Positions 9,230-19,410 of a stretch of 35,784 nt of DNA are shown in pieces; the first letter of the stretch is position 1, and every line of letters begins with the position of its first letter. Where the stretch lies: NCBI GenBank assembly GCA_030148645.1, contig JASBTB010000144.1, positions 1 to 35,784 on the forward strand, given 5' to 3'. The position numbers and the translations under genes were made by a program. A model generated the notes under the pieces. It was not told where the DNA came from. It did no database searches and saw only the letters and a program-made list of their open reading frames with translations. This DNA comes from Demequina sp. GTDB lineage: Bacteria; Actinomycetota; Actinomycetes; Actinomycetales; Demequinaceae.

Positions 9230-10882
9230 CTACTTCTTCGTGCCGCTTGAGGAACGACGCTGCGTGACGATCTGCTCCTGCTCGACCTCTGCCCCGCTGT
9301 CGCCTTCGATGCTGGCGTCGGTGGTGAGTTCCGCGTTGGCCGACTCCAAGAAGGTTTCGACGAAGCTGTCCACTGACTTGTGCAGTTCCGCCTCGTCTTC
9401 CTCGGACAGCTTGCCGGTACCGGCAATATGGTCCAAGACCTTGCTGGATTGGCGCACGTGGTCGATCAGTTCACGCTCAAAGCGCGACACGTCGCTCAAC
9501 GCCACCTTGTCGAGTTTGCCCTTGGTGCCCGCCCACATGGAGATCACCTGCTCCTCCACCGGGTACGGCGAGTACTGGGGCTGCTTGAGCAGTTCCATGA
9601 GCCGCGCACCGCGGGTGAGTTGCTGGCGCGAGGCCGCGTCGAGATCGGACGCGAACATCGCGAACGCCTCGAGCGAGCGGTACTGGGCCAAGTCGATCTT
9701 CAGCGTTCCCGACACGCCCTTCATGGCCTTGACCTGGGCGGCACCGCCAACGCGTGACACGGAGATACCCACATCGACCGCGGGACGCTGGTTCGCGTTG
9801 AAGAGGTCGGACTGCAAGAAGATCTGGCCGTCCGTGATGGAAATGACGTTGGTGGGAATGTATGCCGAAACGTCGTTGGCCTTGGTTTCGATGATCGGCA
9901 GACCCGTCATGGAACCCGCACCCATCTCGTCCGACAGTTTTGCGCACCGCTCCAGAAGGCGGGAGTGCAGGTAGAAGACGTCACCCGGGTACGCCTCGCG
10001 GCCCGGGGGCCGGCGCAGCAACAGCGACACGGCACGGTACGCCTCGGCCTGCTTGGACAGGTCGTCGAAGACGATCAGTACGTGCTTGCCCCCATACATC
10101 CAGTGCTGGCCGATGGCCGAACCGGTATATGGGGCAAGGTACTTGAAACCTGCAGGATCGGATGCAGGGGAGGCAACGATCGTCGTGTACTGCATGGCAC
10201 CGGCGTCTTCGAGCGCTCCCCGCACCGCGGCGATGGTCGAGCCCTTTTGACCGATGGCCACGTAGATGCAGCGGACCTGCTTGGCGGGGTCGCCCGAGTC
10301 CCAATTGGCCTTTTGGTTGATGATCGTGTCGATCGCGATGGCGGTCTTGCCGGTCTGGCGGTCGCCGATGATGAGTTGGCGTTGGCCACGACCGATCGGA
10401 ATCATGGCGTCGATGGCCTTGAGACCCGTTTGCAAAGGTTCGTGGACCGATTTTCGGGACATCACGCCCGGAGCCTGGAGTTCGAGGGCTCGGCGGCCCT
10501 CGGTCGTGAGTTCGCCGAGGCCGTCGATGGCGTTGCCGAGCGGGTCCACCACGCGGCCCAGGTAGCCGTCGCCCACCTCGACGGAGAGCACCTCCCCGGT
10601 GCGGTGGACTGCCTGGCCCTCTTCGATGCCCGTGAACTCTCCCAGTACCACCACACCAATCGAGCGCACGTCCAGGTTCAGTGCGAGACCCAACGTGCCG
10701 TCCTCGAAGCGCAACAACTCGTTCGCCATCACACCGGGCAGTCCTTCGACCTGCGCGATGCCATCGGCCGCGAGGGTCACGATGCCGACCTCCTCGGTCT
10801 TCGTACCCTGAGGCTCAAATGAGTTCACGTGAGCATCGAGCGCGGCCCTGATCTCGTCGGGGCTGATCGTCAACTCGGCCAT
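9230..10882 (-). CDS. atpA: ATP synthase alpha subunit
   Basis: The non-catalytic F1 alpha subunit has 550 residues. Walker A is GDRQTGKT and the arginine-finger region is [27 protein letters not shown]. The protein is slightly longer than the usual 510-540 because of a Glu/Gln/Ser-rich tail after the conserved C-terminal helices. ATG at 10882 has a strong AGGAGAG ribosome site 6 bp away. A 52-bp gap separates it from atpH, the largest within the F1 group. Confidence 0.98.
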   Translation of the reverse strand: MAELTISPDEIRAALDAHVNSFEPQGTKTEEVGIVTLAADGIAQVEGLPGVMANELLRFEDGTLGLALNLDVRSIGVVVLGEFTGIEEGQAVHRTGEVLSVEVGDGYLGRVVDPLGNAIDGLGELTTEGRRALELQAPGVMSRKSVHEPLQTGLKAIDAMIPIGRGQRQLIIGDRQTGKTAIAIDTIINQKANWDSGDPAKQVRCIYVAIGQKGSTIAAVRGALEDAGAMQYTTIVASPASDPAGFKYLAPYTGSAIGQHWMYGGKHVLIVFDDLSKQAEAYRAVSLLLRRPPGREAYPGDVFYLHSRLLERCAKLSDEMGAGSMTGLPIIETKANDVSAYIPTNVISITDGQIFLQSDLFNANQRPAVDVGISVSRVGGAAQVKAMKGVSGTLKIDLAQYRSLEAFAMFASDLDAASRQQLTRGARLMELLKQPQYSPYPVEEQVISMWAGTKGKLDKVALSDVSRFERELIDHVRQSSKVLDHIAGTGKLSEEDEAELHKSVDSFVETFLESANAELTTDASIEGDSGAEVEQEQIVTQRRSSSGTKK

Positions 10883-10934
10883 TTCTTACTCTCCTGTCGA
10901 TACCGCGGGGAAGGCGGAAGTCGTGCGTCGGCGC

Positions 10935-11747
10935 TCAGCCGACAAGTCGTCGTCGTGCGTCGGCCAGGCGGGAGACGATCGTTCCGTCCACCACCTCGGA
11001 ACCGACCTGGACCTTGATGCCGCCCAACACCTCGGGGTCGACGGCCACATTCACTTGAATTTCGTGGCCGTACGCTTCCTTGAGGAGTCCGGCCAGACGA
11101 GTGCGCTGCGCCGCACTCAGTTCGACTGCGGCCGTCACTCGCGCCACCAGCCGCTCGCGACGCTGTGCCGCGTGATGCACGAGTTCGCGCACCGCATTCA
11201 GGAGGCGCGTGTTGCGGGGTGCCGCCACCTTGCGCTCAAGCAGCGCAAGCGTCGTGGGGCCCACCTTCGAGCCCACCACGTCCCTGACGACTGCGAGCCG
11301 GTCGGCGGCGTCGGATGAGCGGTCCCCGAGCGCCGTGAGCAGGCTCCGGTGCGCCATGAATTCCCGCTCGACACGGAAGAGTTCCTCCTCGACCTGCTGG
11401 AGTGTGCCCTCAGCCTCGGCCTGTGCCAAGAGCGCGAGCGACCCGGCGTCCTCGATCGATTCGGCAAGGTCCGCCTCATCGGACCACCGCGCCCTGACCA
11501 TGTCGGCCACGACGGTGCGTACGCGCTCGTCGAACGAGGCAAAGAGGTGGTCGACCAACGTCGCCTTGTCGTCGGCGGGACGAGACGGATCGGTGAGCGC
11601 GCGGCGTAGCGATCCCGAACCGTCGAGCACGTCGACCACGGCGAACAGCTCGCGCGCCAACATTGTTGCGTCCTTTCCCGCCGCCGCAGCGACCGGATCA
11701 AAGGCGCGCAGCGCCGCATCGCGTGCGTTCTGGCTGGTCCCCTTCAT
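10935..11747 (-). CDS. atpH: ATP synthase delta subunit
   Basis: This 270-residue protein is the peripheral-stalk delta (OSCP) subunit. At about 270 residues it is the long version common in Actinobacteria (E. coli delta is 177). The C-terminal part carries the conserved VAVDPEVLGGIKVQVGSEVVDGTIVSRL motif, which binds the b subunits. The N-terminal helical domain binds the top of alpha. The start is ATG at 11747 and lies two bases after the atpF stop. Confidence 0.95.
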   Translation of the reverse strand: MKGTSQNARDAALRAFDPVAAAAGKDATMLARELFAVVDVLDGSGSLRRALTDPSRPADDKATLVDHLFASFDERVRTVVADMVRARWSDEADLAESIEDAGSLALLAQAEAEGTLQQVEEELFRVEREFMAHRSLLTALGDRSSDAADRLAVVRDVVGSKVGPTTLALLERKVAAPRNTRLLNAVRELVHHAAQRRERLVARVTAAVELSAAQRTRLAGLLKEAYGHEIQVNVAVDPEVLGGIKVQVGSEVVDGTIVSRLADARRRLVG

Positions 11748-11749
11748 CG

Positions 11750-12600
<851 letters not shown>

Positions 12601-13467
12601 CTAGTGCTCTTCTTCGACGGCCAAATTGATGTACGCCGCAGCAAGTATCGTGAAGATATACGCCTGCAGCAGCGCCACGAAAATCTCGAACAGAGTGAAG
12701 GCGAGACCGGCCGTGAGAGACACTGCACCGACCGCCTTCAGTGCGCCGGTGGCCTCCAGCAGGAAGTAGTGGGAGGCGGCGAACGTGAGGACCAGGAGCA
12801 GGTGGCCCGCGATCATGTTGGCCGCGAGCCGCAGCGCCAACGTGGCGGGCCGAAGCACGAAGACCTGGATCGCCTCGATGGGCGCCAAGAGCAGGTAGAT
12901 GGGCCACGGCACGCCGGGGGGGAAAAGGCTCGACTTGAGGAACCCGCCCAGGCCCAACTTGCGTACACCCGCGCCGAGGTACATGACATACACCCACAGC
13001 GCCATGACGATGGGGAGCCCGATGAGCGAGGTACCAGGAATGTTCAGCAGCGGCACCACGCTGGTGATGTTGAAGAACACGATGGCGATGAACAGCGTGG
13101 TCAGGAACGGCACGTACTTGCGTGCACGCTCGGCTCCCATCACCTCCTCGGCGATCTGCACCCGCACAAAGTCGAGGACGAGTTCCAGCGCAGCTTGGCC
13201 GCGCCCGGGAACGACCTTCGCACGGCGTGCCCCGAGCCAGAAGATTCCGATCATGACCACGGCGGCGACGACGCGCACAAACGTGATCCGGTTGAACTCG
13301 AGAATCGTGCCACCAAACAGCAGCGCCTCGGGATTGAAGTCTTTGACCGACGGCGGGTGGAAGCCGCTGGTGCCAAAGAGCCATTGGAAGAAGTTCTGTG
13401 ACGCACCTTCGGCGTTGCCGTCGTCGACAGCCGTCAGCACGGTGGCGGCCAGGTTCAGCACTCGCAT
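12601..13467 (-). CDS. atpB: ATP synthase a subunit
   Basis: This 288-residue integral membrane protein forms the proton half-channels. It has about six hydrophobic segments, with the essential Arg in ATLALRLAANMIAGHL and the last two helices rich in small residues (LFEIFVALLQAYIFTILAAAY). I chose ATG at 13467 with GGGGAGAG close by. GTG at 13461 has better spacing, and GTG at 13500 would add an unlikely Pro/Arg-rich leader. It starts the structural ATP synthase genes; atpE follows after about 60 bp that contain a small GACCT-CGC-AGGTC hairpin. Confidence 0.95.
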   Translation of the reverse strand: MRVLNLAATVLTAVDDGNAEGASQNFFQWLFGTSGFHPPSVKDFNPEALLFGGTILEFNRITFVRVVAAVVMIGIFWLGARRAKVVPGRGQAALELVLDFVRVQIAEEVMGAERARKYVPFLTTLFIAIVFFNITSVVPLLNIPGTSLIGLPIVMALWVYVMYLGAGVRKLGLGGFLKSSLFPPGVPWPIYLLLAPIEAIQVFVLRPATLALRLAANMIAGHLLLVLTFAASHYFLLEATGALKAVGAVSLTAGLAFTLFEIFVALLQAYIFTILAAAYINLAVEEEH

Positions 13468-13534
13468 CTCTCCCCGGGGTGGGCGGCAGGGCGCGATCAC
13501 ACATGGCGCCCGTGTCTGTGTGGGACTGGTCGCA

Positions 13535-13540
13535 AGCCTA
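13535..13540 (-). promoter_or_regulatory. Possible internal promoter -10 box upstream of atpB
   Basis: TAGGCT on the minus strand lies just after the atpI stop, about 68 bp before the atpB start. The -35 region is poor (TTCTGG at 18 bp). It could supply extra transcription to the eight structural genes, but the evidence is only the hexamer. Confidence 0.25.
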
Positions 13541-13542
13541 AC

Positions 13543-13980
13543 CTATGACGCGTCACCGCCAGAACTCGATCCGGTGTAGGGGATCCGCGCTCGCTTCACT
13601 GCAAAAACGTCGATTGCCAAGGTTGCGCCCACGCCCACCAAGATGACGATGCCGAAGGTCCCGCGATCGATCGCCTCGACGCGCCCAAGGAGCAGCACAC
13701 CGATCACAATGACGAACATTTTGGCGAGCCACGCACCCGCGACGATGCTGGCAAAAATCCCCGGCTCACGGCGATAGCCCACCAGCATGGCCCCTTGAGT
13801 GACCATGCCGGAAAGCGCGGCCACTGCGACTCCCCCGAGCGCCGCCCACAGGCCTTCCGTTCCGCGCAATGCGGTAGCTATGGCGACGCTCACCACGGCG
13901 GTAGCGGCGAGGACGATGCCCGTCGCCCTCAGCGCCCAGCGGTACGTACGCGCCTCCGCAGAATTGCTATCGCTTGCCAT
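13543..13980 (-). CDS. atpI: ATP synthase protein I-like membrane protein
   Basis: This 145-residue protein has four hydrophobic segments (roughly residues 18-38, 45-66, 75-100 and 107-127) and a polar C-terminus. Its place directly before atpB, and the equivalent Rv1303 in M. tuberculosis, identify it as the AtpI/Uncharacterised-I protein. In other bacteria this protein aids c-ring assembly or magnesium supply. Sequence conservation of this family is weak, so the name rests partly on position. The start ATG at 13980 lies inside the 3' end of the wecA-like gene (14-bp overlap). Confidence 0.8.
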   Translation of the reverse strand: MASDSNSAEARTYRWALRATGIVLAATAVVSVAIATALRGTEGLWAALGGVAVAALSGMVTQGAMLVGYRREPGIFASIVAGAWLAKMFVIVIGVLLLGRVEAIDRGTFGIVILVGVGATLAIDVFAVKRARIPYTGSSSGGDAS

Positions 13981-15157
13981 GTTCTGTCTCCTGATCCTGG
14001 TGCCGCCCCTCCGGGGTCAGCTTTCGCGCCGGGCCTGCAGCCGCGCCGATGCCGCGCCACGCGCGCCCAAAGAAGCGTCGCAGGCCCGGAAAATAGGTGA
14101 TGGCGGCTGCCGCCACAAGGCCGATCACCAACATCAGGGCGGCGTACCGCAGCCGCACGACGACTACCGATGCCGCCGAGAAGGCCAACACGAACGTCCA
14201 CAACCACAGTACCGCCACGGCCCACCGGTGCGAGTGGCCGGACCTCAGCAACCGGTGGTGCAAGTGGTGGGCGTCGGGCTGGAAGGGAGACTGGCCCTTA
14301 CCGACGCGCCGCAAGAACGCCAAGCCCATGTCGAGCAACGGGATCGCGACCACCGCGAGAGGCAACAGCATCGGCAGGAATGCAGGGATCTGGGCGCGCT
14401 GGCTGACCACGGTGGGGTCAATTTGACCTGTCACGGTGATCGATGCGGCCGCGAAGGTCAGGCCGAGAACCATTGACCCCGAATCGCCCATGAAGATGCG
14501 GGCCGGGTGCACGTTGTGCGGGAGAAATCCCAGGGAAGCCCCCACCATGACTGCGGCGAGCAGGGTAGCCAACGAGGAGTAGTCCCCCGGTGAGGCATCC
14601 CGGGCGAGCGCGTACGTGTACACCATGAACGCCACGCCTCCGATCACCACCAAACCGGCCGCGAGGCCGTCGAGCCCGTCCACAAAGTTCACGGCATTGA
14701 TGGAGACCACCACGATGACCACGGTCGCGATGAGCGACAGGTAGCTGTCGCCGATGGTGCGGCCACCGATGGGTAGGGCGATGAGTTGGACGCCCCCCCA
14801 CGCCATCAGCAGCGCAGCGAGAATCTGGCCCGCGAGTTTGGCCATCCAATCGAGGTCCCAGACATCGTCGACCACGCCGACGGCGCACACCAAACCTGCA
14901 CCAGCCACGACGGCCCAGGCGCTTTGGGACACCTCGAAGACGCGCGACAAGAACGGGATGGTCGAGGCGAGTATCAATCCCGCGGCCAACCCCAGGAAGA
15001 TGGCAACGCCGCCCAGGCGCGCGGTGGGCACCGAGTGGACGTCCCGATCGCGTACCGCCGTAACCGCACCCAGCCGAATCGCGAGGTGCCGCATCGCTGG
15101 AGTCGCCAGGTAGGTGACGAGTGCCGAGACGACGAGTAACGTCAGGTAGACCTTCAC
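13967..15157 (-). CDS. wecA: WecA-like undecaprenyl-phosphate GlcNAc-1-phosphate transferase
   Basis: This 396-residue polytopic membrane protein (about 10-11 hydrophobic segments) belongs to the MraY/WecA/TagO family. Landmarks are VGVVDDVWDLDW (Mg-binding DD), NFVDGLDGLAAG, FMGDSGSM and the late HHLHHRLL sequence typical of WecA/Rfe. It would load a sugar-1-phosphate, most likely GlcNAc, onto decaprenyl or undecaprenyl phosphate to begin an arabinogalactan- or teichoic-type cell-wall glycan. In M. tuberculosis the rfe gene holds the same place. The GTG start at 15157 abuts the preceding stop without a gap. The C-terminal tail (after about 370) is polar and basic. Confidence 0.9.
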   Translation of the reverse strand: MKVYLTLLVVSALVTYLATPAMRHLAIRLGAVTAVRDRDVHSVPTARLGGVAIFLGLAAGLILASTIPFLSRVFEVSQSAWAVVAGAGLVCAVGVVDDVWDLDWMAKLAGQILAALLMAWGGVQLIALPIGGRTIGDSYLSLIATVVIVVVSINAVNFVDGLDGLAAGLVVIGGVAFMVYTYALARDASPGDYSSLATLLAAVMVGASLGFLPHNVHPARIFMGDSGSMVLGLTFAAASITVTGQIDPTVVSQRAQIPAFLPMLLPLAVVAIPLLDMGLAFLRRVGKGQSPFQPDAHHLHHRLLRSGHSHRWAVAVLWLWTFVLAFSAASVVVVRLRYAALMLVIGLVAAAAITYFPGLRRFFGRAWRGIGAAAGPARKLTPEGRHQDQETEHGKR

Positions 15158-15811
15158 TTAGGCGTGTGCCCCCTGGTCGAAAGCCTGCTCGCCCGCGATC
15201 TCAACGAGTTGCTGCCGACTCACTCCGCCCTCGCGCACCACGCGCAGCGCGGTGCCGGTCGCATCCACGATGGTCGAGGCCATCCCCAAGGGACTGTCGC
15301 CTCCGTCGAGATACACGGCGACCGCATCGCCCAACTGTTGCTGGGCATCGTCCGCAGTGGTGGCGGCCGGATGACCGGTGCGGTTTGCGCTCGTGACCGC
15401 CAGCGGCCCGGTACGTGCCAGGAGCGCACCTGCGGCCGCATGATTCGGGACCCGCAACGCCACGGTTCCGCGGGTCTCGCCCAGGTCCCAAGCGAGACTC
15501 GGTTGCGCTGCGACGATCACCGTGAGCGGACCCGGCCACCATGCGTCCATCAGCGCCCGCGCGGACGCCGACACGTCGCGTGCAAGGCCGTCCACCGTAC
15601 GTACCGAGGGGATCAACACGGGCGGCGGCATGTGCCGGTCGCGACCCTTCGCTGCAAGCACCCGGGCCACCGCCTCGGGCTGAAAGGCATCAGCACCGAT
15701 GCCGTACACCGTGTCGGTCGGAAGGACGACAAGCTCGCCGCGCGAGAGCGCGTGGACGGCAGCGTCAAGGGACGGGCCCCATGTGGCGGAGTCCAAGCAG
15801 GGCAGAATCAC
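15158..15811 (-). CDS. Threonylcarbamoyl-AMP synthase (YrdC/Sua5 family)
   Basis: This 217-residue protein has the YrdC fold, with the signature VVLPTDTVYGIGADAF (near residues 33-48), then AVARVLAAKGRDRHMPPPVLI. It makes threonylcarbamoyl-AMP from threonine, bicarbonate and ATP, the first step of the t6A37 modification of ANN-decoding tRNAs. It lacks the extra C-terminal Sua5 domain, so it is a YrdC-like short type. The GTG start at 15811 sits 40 bp after prmC. The M. tuberculosis counterpart is Rv1301. Confidence 0.93.
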   Translation of the reverse strand: MILPCLDSATWGPSLDAAVHALSRGELVVLPTDTVYGIGADAFQPEAVARVLAAKGRDRHMPPPVLIPSVRTVDGLARDVSASARALMDAWWPGPLTVIVAAQPSLAWDLGETRGTVALRVPNHAAAGALLARTGPLAVTSANRTGHPAATTADDAQQQLGDAVAVYLDGGDSPLGMASTIVDATGTALRVVREGGVSRQQLVEIAGEQAFDQGAHA

Positions 15812-15851
15812 GCCCCCCAGTGTGGCATGGCGGGGACGGCCAGGGGTCGCG

Positions 15852-16718
15852 TCAGCGCCGTCGCGCCACGAGCATCCGGTCGCGGCCAGTCAGGTCTTGT
15901 CGCGTCCCGATGTTCTCGAAGTCGCCAACGGTTCGGGCGACATCGCGCGTCTGGGCGCCCTGCACGTCGGCGTGTTCCATCACCAACAAACCACCGGGCC
16001 GCAACAGACGTGCGGCCGCCGCGATGACTGCCCGTGCAACGTCGAGGCCGTCTTCGCCGCCGCCGTACAGAGCCAATGCTGGGTCGTAGTCGCGCACCTC
16101 GGGGTCGATGGGCACGGCGTCCGGCGGAATGTACGGCGGGTTCGACACGACGATGTCGACGCTGCCGTCGAGGTCGGACAACACCGTGCGGTCGACGACG
16201 TCCCCCACGTCGACACGGGGTTCCCGGGAGTCGCCAGAGGGGAAGTTGGCGCGCGTCAAGCGCACGGCGTCCGGCGAGGCGTCCATGGCGACGACGGTGG
16301 CGTGGGGCACCTCGACGTACACCGAAGCCGCGATCGCGCCCGATCCGCAACACAAGTCGACCACCAGGGGGGCGTGGCCGTCGGCGGCCAGGCGAGCCGC
16401 CTCGTCGATGGCCACCCCCGCCACCACCTCGGTCTCAGGTCGCGGCACAAACACCGCCGGATCGATCGCGAGCCTCACGCGACGGAACACCGCGTATTCG
16501 ACGATGTGCTGCAAGGGTTCGCGGGCTGCGCGACGCTCAACGGCCCGCGCATAGTCGTCGTCAAAGCCGACAGGCACATTGTCCGGTTCGAGAACCGGGT
16601 ATCGCGGCGCCCCCAAAACGTGGGCGGCGAGTTCGCGGGCGTCGTGCTCAGGCGAGGGGACGCCCGCAGCCGCGAGTACACGGGTCGCCTCGCGCACCTG
16701 CTCACCGAGCCGTGCCAT
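15852..16718 (-). CDS. prmC: Release-factor glutamine methyltransferase PrmC/HemK
   Basis: This 288-residue SAM-dependent methyltransferase has an N-terminal helical domain, the SAM-binding motif VVDLCCGSGAIAASV and the catalytic NPPY tetrapeptide (VSNPPYIPPD). It methylates the glutamine of the GGQ motif in release factors. That function matches its place directly after prfA, whose stop it overlaps by one base (TAATG at 16717-16720). The start is ATG at 16718. Confidence 0.95.
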   Translation of the reverse strand: MARLGEQVREATRVLAAAGVPSPEHDARELAAHVLGAPRYPVLEPDNVPVGFDDDYARAVERRAAREPLQHIVEYAVFRRVRLAIDPAVFVPRPETEVVAGVAIDEAARLAADGHAPLVVDLCCGSGAIAASVYVEVPHATVVAMDASPDAVRLTRANFPSGDSREPRVDVGDVVDRTVLSDLDGSVDIVVSNPPYIPPDAVPIDPEVRDYDPALALYGGGEDGLDVARAVIAAAARLLRPGGLLVMEHADVQGAQTRDVARTVGDFENIGTRQDLTGRDRMLVARRR

Positions 16719-17803
16719 TACTCCTCGTGTGCGTCGAGCCGCGCGGCCTCGTCGGCGTCGATCGCCGACTGGATCACGGGCCCCAGATCGCCGCCGAGCA
16801 CATGATCGAGGTTGTATGCCTTGTAGCCAGTGCGGTGGTCGGCGATACGGTTCTCAGGGTAGTTGTAGGTGCGGATACGCTCGGACCGGTCCACGGTACG
16901 CACTTGGGACTTGCGCATGTCGTGCGCCTCGGCCTGCGCCGCCTCCCGTTGTGCTGCCAGGAGGCGCGCCCGCAGGATGCGTAGGGCCGACTCCTTGTTT
17001 TGGAGTTGGCTCTTCTCGTTTTGGCAACTCACCACGATGCCGGTGGGCACGTGCGTGAGGCGCACGGCCGAGTCAGTCGTGTTCACCGATTGCCCTCCGG
17101 GCCCGGACGAGCGGAAGACGTCGACGCGCACATCGTTCATGTCGATCTCGACTTCTTCGACCGCTTCGACCTCAGGGTAGACGAGCACACCGGCCGCCGA
17201 GGTGTGGATGCGGCCTTGAGATTCCGTGGCTGGCACGCGCTGCACGCGATGCACGCCACCCTCGTACTTCAAGTGTGCCCACACGCCATCTTGCGGCTCG
17301 GGATTACCTGTGGCCTTGAGTGCCACGGAGATGTCCTTGAAGCCGCCCATGTCCGTCTCGGTGGCCTCGAGCACCTCGGCCTTCCAGCCCTTAGTCTCCG
17401 CAAACTTCAGGTACATCTTCAGCAGGTCTGCGGCAAACAGCGCCGACTCCTCGCCGCCTTCGCCCGACTTGATCTCAAGGATCACGTCGCGGGCGTCGTC
17501 GGGATCGCGAGGAATCAGAATGCGTCGCAGGCTTTCCGTGGCGGCCTCGACCGCAGCCTCGAGCGCGGGTATCTCTACCGCAAAGTCGGGATCTGCCTCA
17601 GCCATGTCCCTGGCGGCCGCGAGGTCGTCCTGAGCGGCCTCCCATGCGTGGTGCGCCGCGACAACGCGTCCCAACTCGGCGAACCGCCGCCCGAGCGTGC
17701 GCGCCCTGCCCCCGTCGGCATGAACCGCGGGGTCGGAGAGCTGATGCTCGATGTCCTCATACTCGTCCAGCAGCGGCTGGACGGCTGCGAATGCTTCTGC
17801 CAC
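16718..17803 (-). CDS. prfA: Peptide chain release factor 1
   Basis: This 361-residue class I release factor is normal in length. The stop-codon recognition tripeptide is P-A-T (in [14 protein letters not shown]), which marks RF1 reading UAA and UAG. The catalytic loop is [17 protein letters not shown] with the GGQ that PrmC modifies. The start is GTG at 17803, 21 bp after rpmE. No strong ribosome site is visible, so coupling to rpmE is likely. Confidence 0.97.
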   Translation of the reverse strand: MAEAFAAVQPLLDEYEDIEHQLSDPAVHADGGRARTLGRRFAELGRVVAAHHAWEAAQDDLAAARDMAEADPDFAVEIPALEAAVEAATESLRRILIPRDPDDARDVILEIKSGEGGEESALFAADLLKMYLKFAETKGWKAEVLEATETDMGGFKDISVALKATGNPEPQDGVWAHLKYEGGVHRVQRVPATESQGRIHTSAAGVLVYPEVEAVEEVEIDMNDVRVDVFRSSGPGGQSVNTTDSAVRLTHVPTGIVVSCQNEKSQLQNKESALRILRARLLAAQREAAQAEAHDMRKSQVRTVDRSERIRTYNYPENRIADHRTGYKAYNLDHVLGGDLGPVIQSAIDADEAARLDAHEE

Positions 17804-17824
17804 GGTGTCGCGACGCCCGGTCGC

Positions 17825-18034
17825 TTAGTCCTTGTTCCCGTAGCGCTTCTGGAAACGGGCGACGCGGCCGCCGGTGTCCATGATCTTCTGCTTGCCCGTG
17901 TAGAACGGGTGGCAGGCCGAGCAGACTTCGACGTTGATCTGGCCGGACGTGACGGTGCTGCGGGTCTCAAACGTGTTGCCGCAGGTGCACGTGACAGTGG
18001 TGGCCACGTACTCGGGGTGGATGTCCTTCTTCAT
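17825..18034 (-). CDS. rpmE: 50S ribosomal protein L31, zinc-binding form
   Basis: This 69-residue L31 contains four cysteines (Cys16, Cys18, Cys37 and Cys40 in TCTCG and VEVCSACHP). It is the zinc-binding C+ type, not the zinc-free stand-in. The start is ATG at 18034 with GGGAGA upstream. It heads the minus-strand block that runs through prfA to the ATP synthase genes, so a promoter should lie in the 18035-18330 intergenic region. Confidence 0.97.
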   Translation of the reverse strand: MKKDIHPEYVATTVTCTCGNTFETRSTVTSGQINVEVCSACHPFYTGKQKIMDTGGRVARFQKRYGNKD

Positions 18035-18330
18035 GATCTCCCTTTAGTGTGCTGCCGGGTCCGTACACATACCTTGCGACGGTGAACCGGCCAGCCAACC
18101 CTCTATTGTGCCAGATGTCGGAGCGTGCGACGACTCGAGATCGTGCGACTGCGAGGCCCCGCTACCGTGGTTACCTCGTCGCCCGCTCCCCTCGCCCAGC
18201 CGCGCTGGAAGTGCATGGGCGTACATCTGGCATGCATCCGTGCCCTGGTGCACTTCCAGCGCACCAGGGTTCTCCACAGATCAGCGCACCCGGGTTCCGG
18301 GAGCACCCCGGGCGGCGGTTCGATGGCCGC
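18035..18330. promoter_or_regulatory. Divergent intergenic region between rpmE and the DUF559-type gene
   Basis: These 296 bp separate two divergent genes. A CACAAT hexamer on the minus strand (18105-18110), about 70 bp before rpmE, is the best -10 candidate, but its -35 is poor. The right half contains the hairpins listed separately. I see no convincing promoter or ribosome site for the plus-strand gene. Confidence 0.35.
18202..18269. repeat. Two mutually exclusive hairpins sharing one arm
   Basis: GCGCTGGAAGTGCA (18202-18215) is a perfect 14-bp inverted match to TGCACTTCCAGCGC (18249-18262). CCCTGGTGC (18243-18251) is a perfect 9-bp match to GCACCAGGG (18261-18269). The segments overlap, so an RNA can form only one of the two stems. 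A third, 6-bp pairing (TGCATG 18212-18217 with CATGCA 18231-18236) competes with the first. No T-run follows on either strand. Confidence 0.85.
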
Positions 18331-19263
18331 ATGCGCATCATCGCCGGACTGTCGCCGCCGCGAGGGACCCTCACCGAATACCTCTCTCAGAACCCTCACA
18401 GCCTTGCGCGAAGGGACTTGGTGGCGCTGTGGTCGTCACGACGCCTCCAGGCAGCCGTCCGCGCCGGATCCGTGGTACGCATCGCACCGGGCATCTATTG
18501 TGGGGCCGAACATGCTCGCCATCCGGTCGTCATGGGCGAGGCGCTCAACCTCTGGTATCCACGCGGTCTCGTCACTGGCCCACTCGCCCTGCATCTGTAC
18601 TCTCCTGAGTTGCCGATGCCGCCCCGAGCCGACCTTGTCGTGGACAACGGCCAGCACCTGCGCGCACCGAACTGGGTTGACCTCCATCAGACCGGGCCGG
18701 TGCGTGAGCACAGCAGGCCGCAAGGAGTCGCATGCGTCGTACCCGAGCGCGCACTCCTCGACGCGTGGGGTTGCGCGGCGCCAGCCGGAAGGCGGAATCT
18801 GCTGTACGAGGCGCTCTGGGCCCGTGTGTGCTCCTGGCGCCAACTGCGACGCGAGGTCCGGCGCGCCCCACGAGTTCCCGGGCGGCGTGACCTGGAGCGG
18901 GTGCTCGGATGGTTCGCGGCAGGCGCTACCACGCCACTCGAGGTACGCGCGCAGCGGGAAACCTTTGCCGATCCGCGTTTTCGAGATTTCGATTGGCAGG
19001 TGAAGTTGCGGGTGGGTTCGCGCCGTGCCTACGCCGACATGCTTCACCGTGGCGCGATGCTTGTCGTCGAGCTAGATGGCGAGCGCTATCACGGCCCCCG
19101 CAAGGCACAACAACTGGACCGCACTCGCGACACAGACCTCGCCGCCGCAGGCTATCTCACGGTGCGGTTCGGCTGGGACGACGTCGTGTACCGACCCGCG
19201 TGGTGTCGCGAGCGGTTGCTGGCAGTCGTCGCCGCTCGGTTGAGTCCTCCTGGAAGGGCATGA
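18331..19263 (+). CDS. AbiEi-like N-terminal domain plus DUF559 nuclease-like domain protein
   Basis: This protein has about 310 residues. The N-terminal half resembles the winged-helix antitoxin-like domain of AbiEi proteins (RRDLVALWSSRRLQAAVRAGSVVRIAPGIY). The C-terminal quarter is DUF559/Vsr-like: DMLHRGAMLVVELDGERYH, then LDRTRDTDLAAAGYLTVRFGWDDVVYRP, a PD-(D/E)XK-type pattern with D/E residues in place. Such fusions are widespread and often multi-copy in Actinobacteria; their function is not established. ATG at 18331 is chosen because homology-like sequence begins soon after it, but it lacks a ribosome site and a longer upstream frame is open, so the start is uncertain. It interrupts the rho-rpmE neighbourhood seen in mycobacteria and has no toxin partner beside it. 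Confidence 0.75.
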   Translation: MRIIAGLSPPRGTLTEYLSQNPHSLARRDLVALWSSRRLQAAVRAGSVVRIAPGIYCGAEHARHPVVMGEALNLWYPRGLVTGPLALHLYSPELPMPPRADLVVDNGQHLRAPNWVDLHQTGPVREHSRPQGVACVVPERALLDAWGCAAPAGRRNLLYEALWARVCSWRQLRREVRRAPRVPGRRDLERVLGWFAAGATTPLEVRAQRETFADPRFRDFDWQVKLRVGSRRAYADMLHRGAMLVVELDGERYHGPRKAQQLDRTRDTDLAAAGYLTVRFGWDDVVYRPAWCRERLLAVVAARLSPPGRA

Positions 19264-19363
19264 GAGCACGTTCTGGTTGACTGCGTACGCTCATGCACTG
19301 CCACCGCACACGGCCAACGCGCGGGAACCCACCGCCCACGGCCAAACACGCGCCGAAACGCAG

Positions 19364-19397
19364 GAGTGCCCGACTCCAACCGTGGCATCGGGCACTC
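19364..19397. terminator. Hairpin between convergent DUF559-type gene and rho
   Basis: GAGTGCCCGA (19364-19373) and TCGGGCACTC (19388-19397) form a perfect 10-bp stem with a 14-base loop, 13 bp beyond the rho stop. It could end transcription from both sides. There is no T-run. Confidence 0.65.
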
Positions 19398-19410
19398 GTG
19401 TGCGTGGAAA

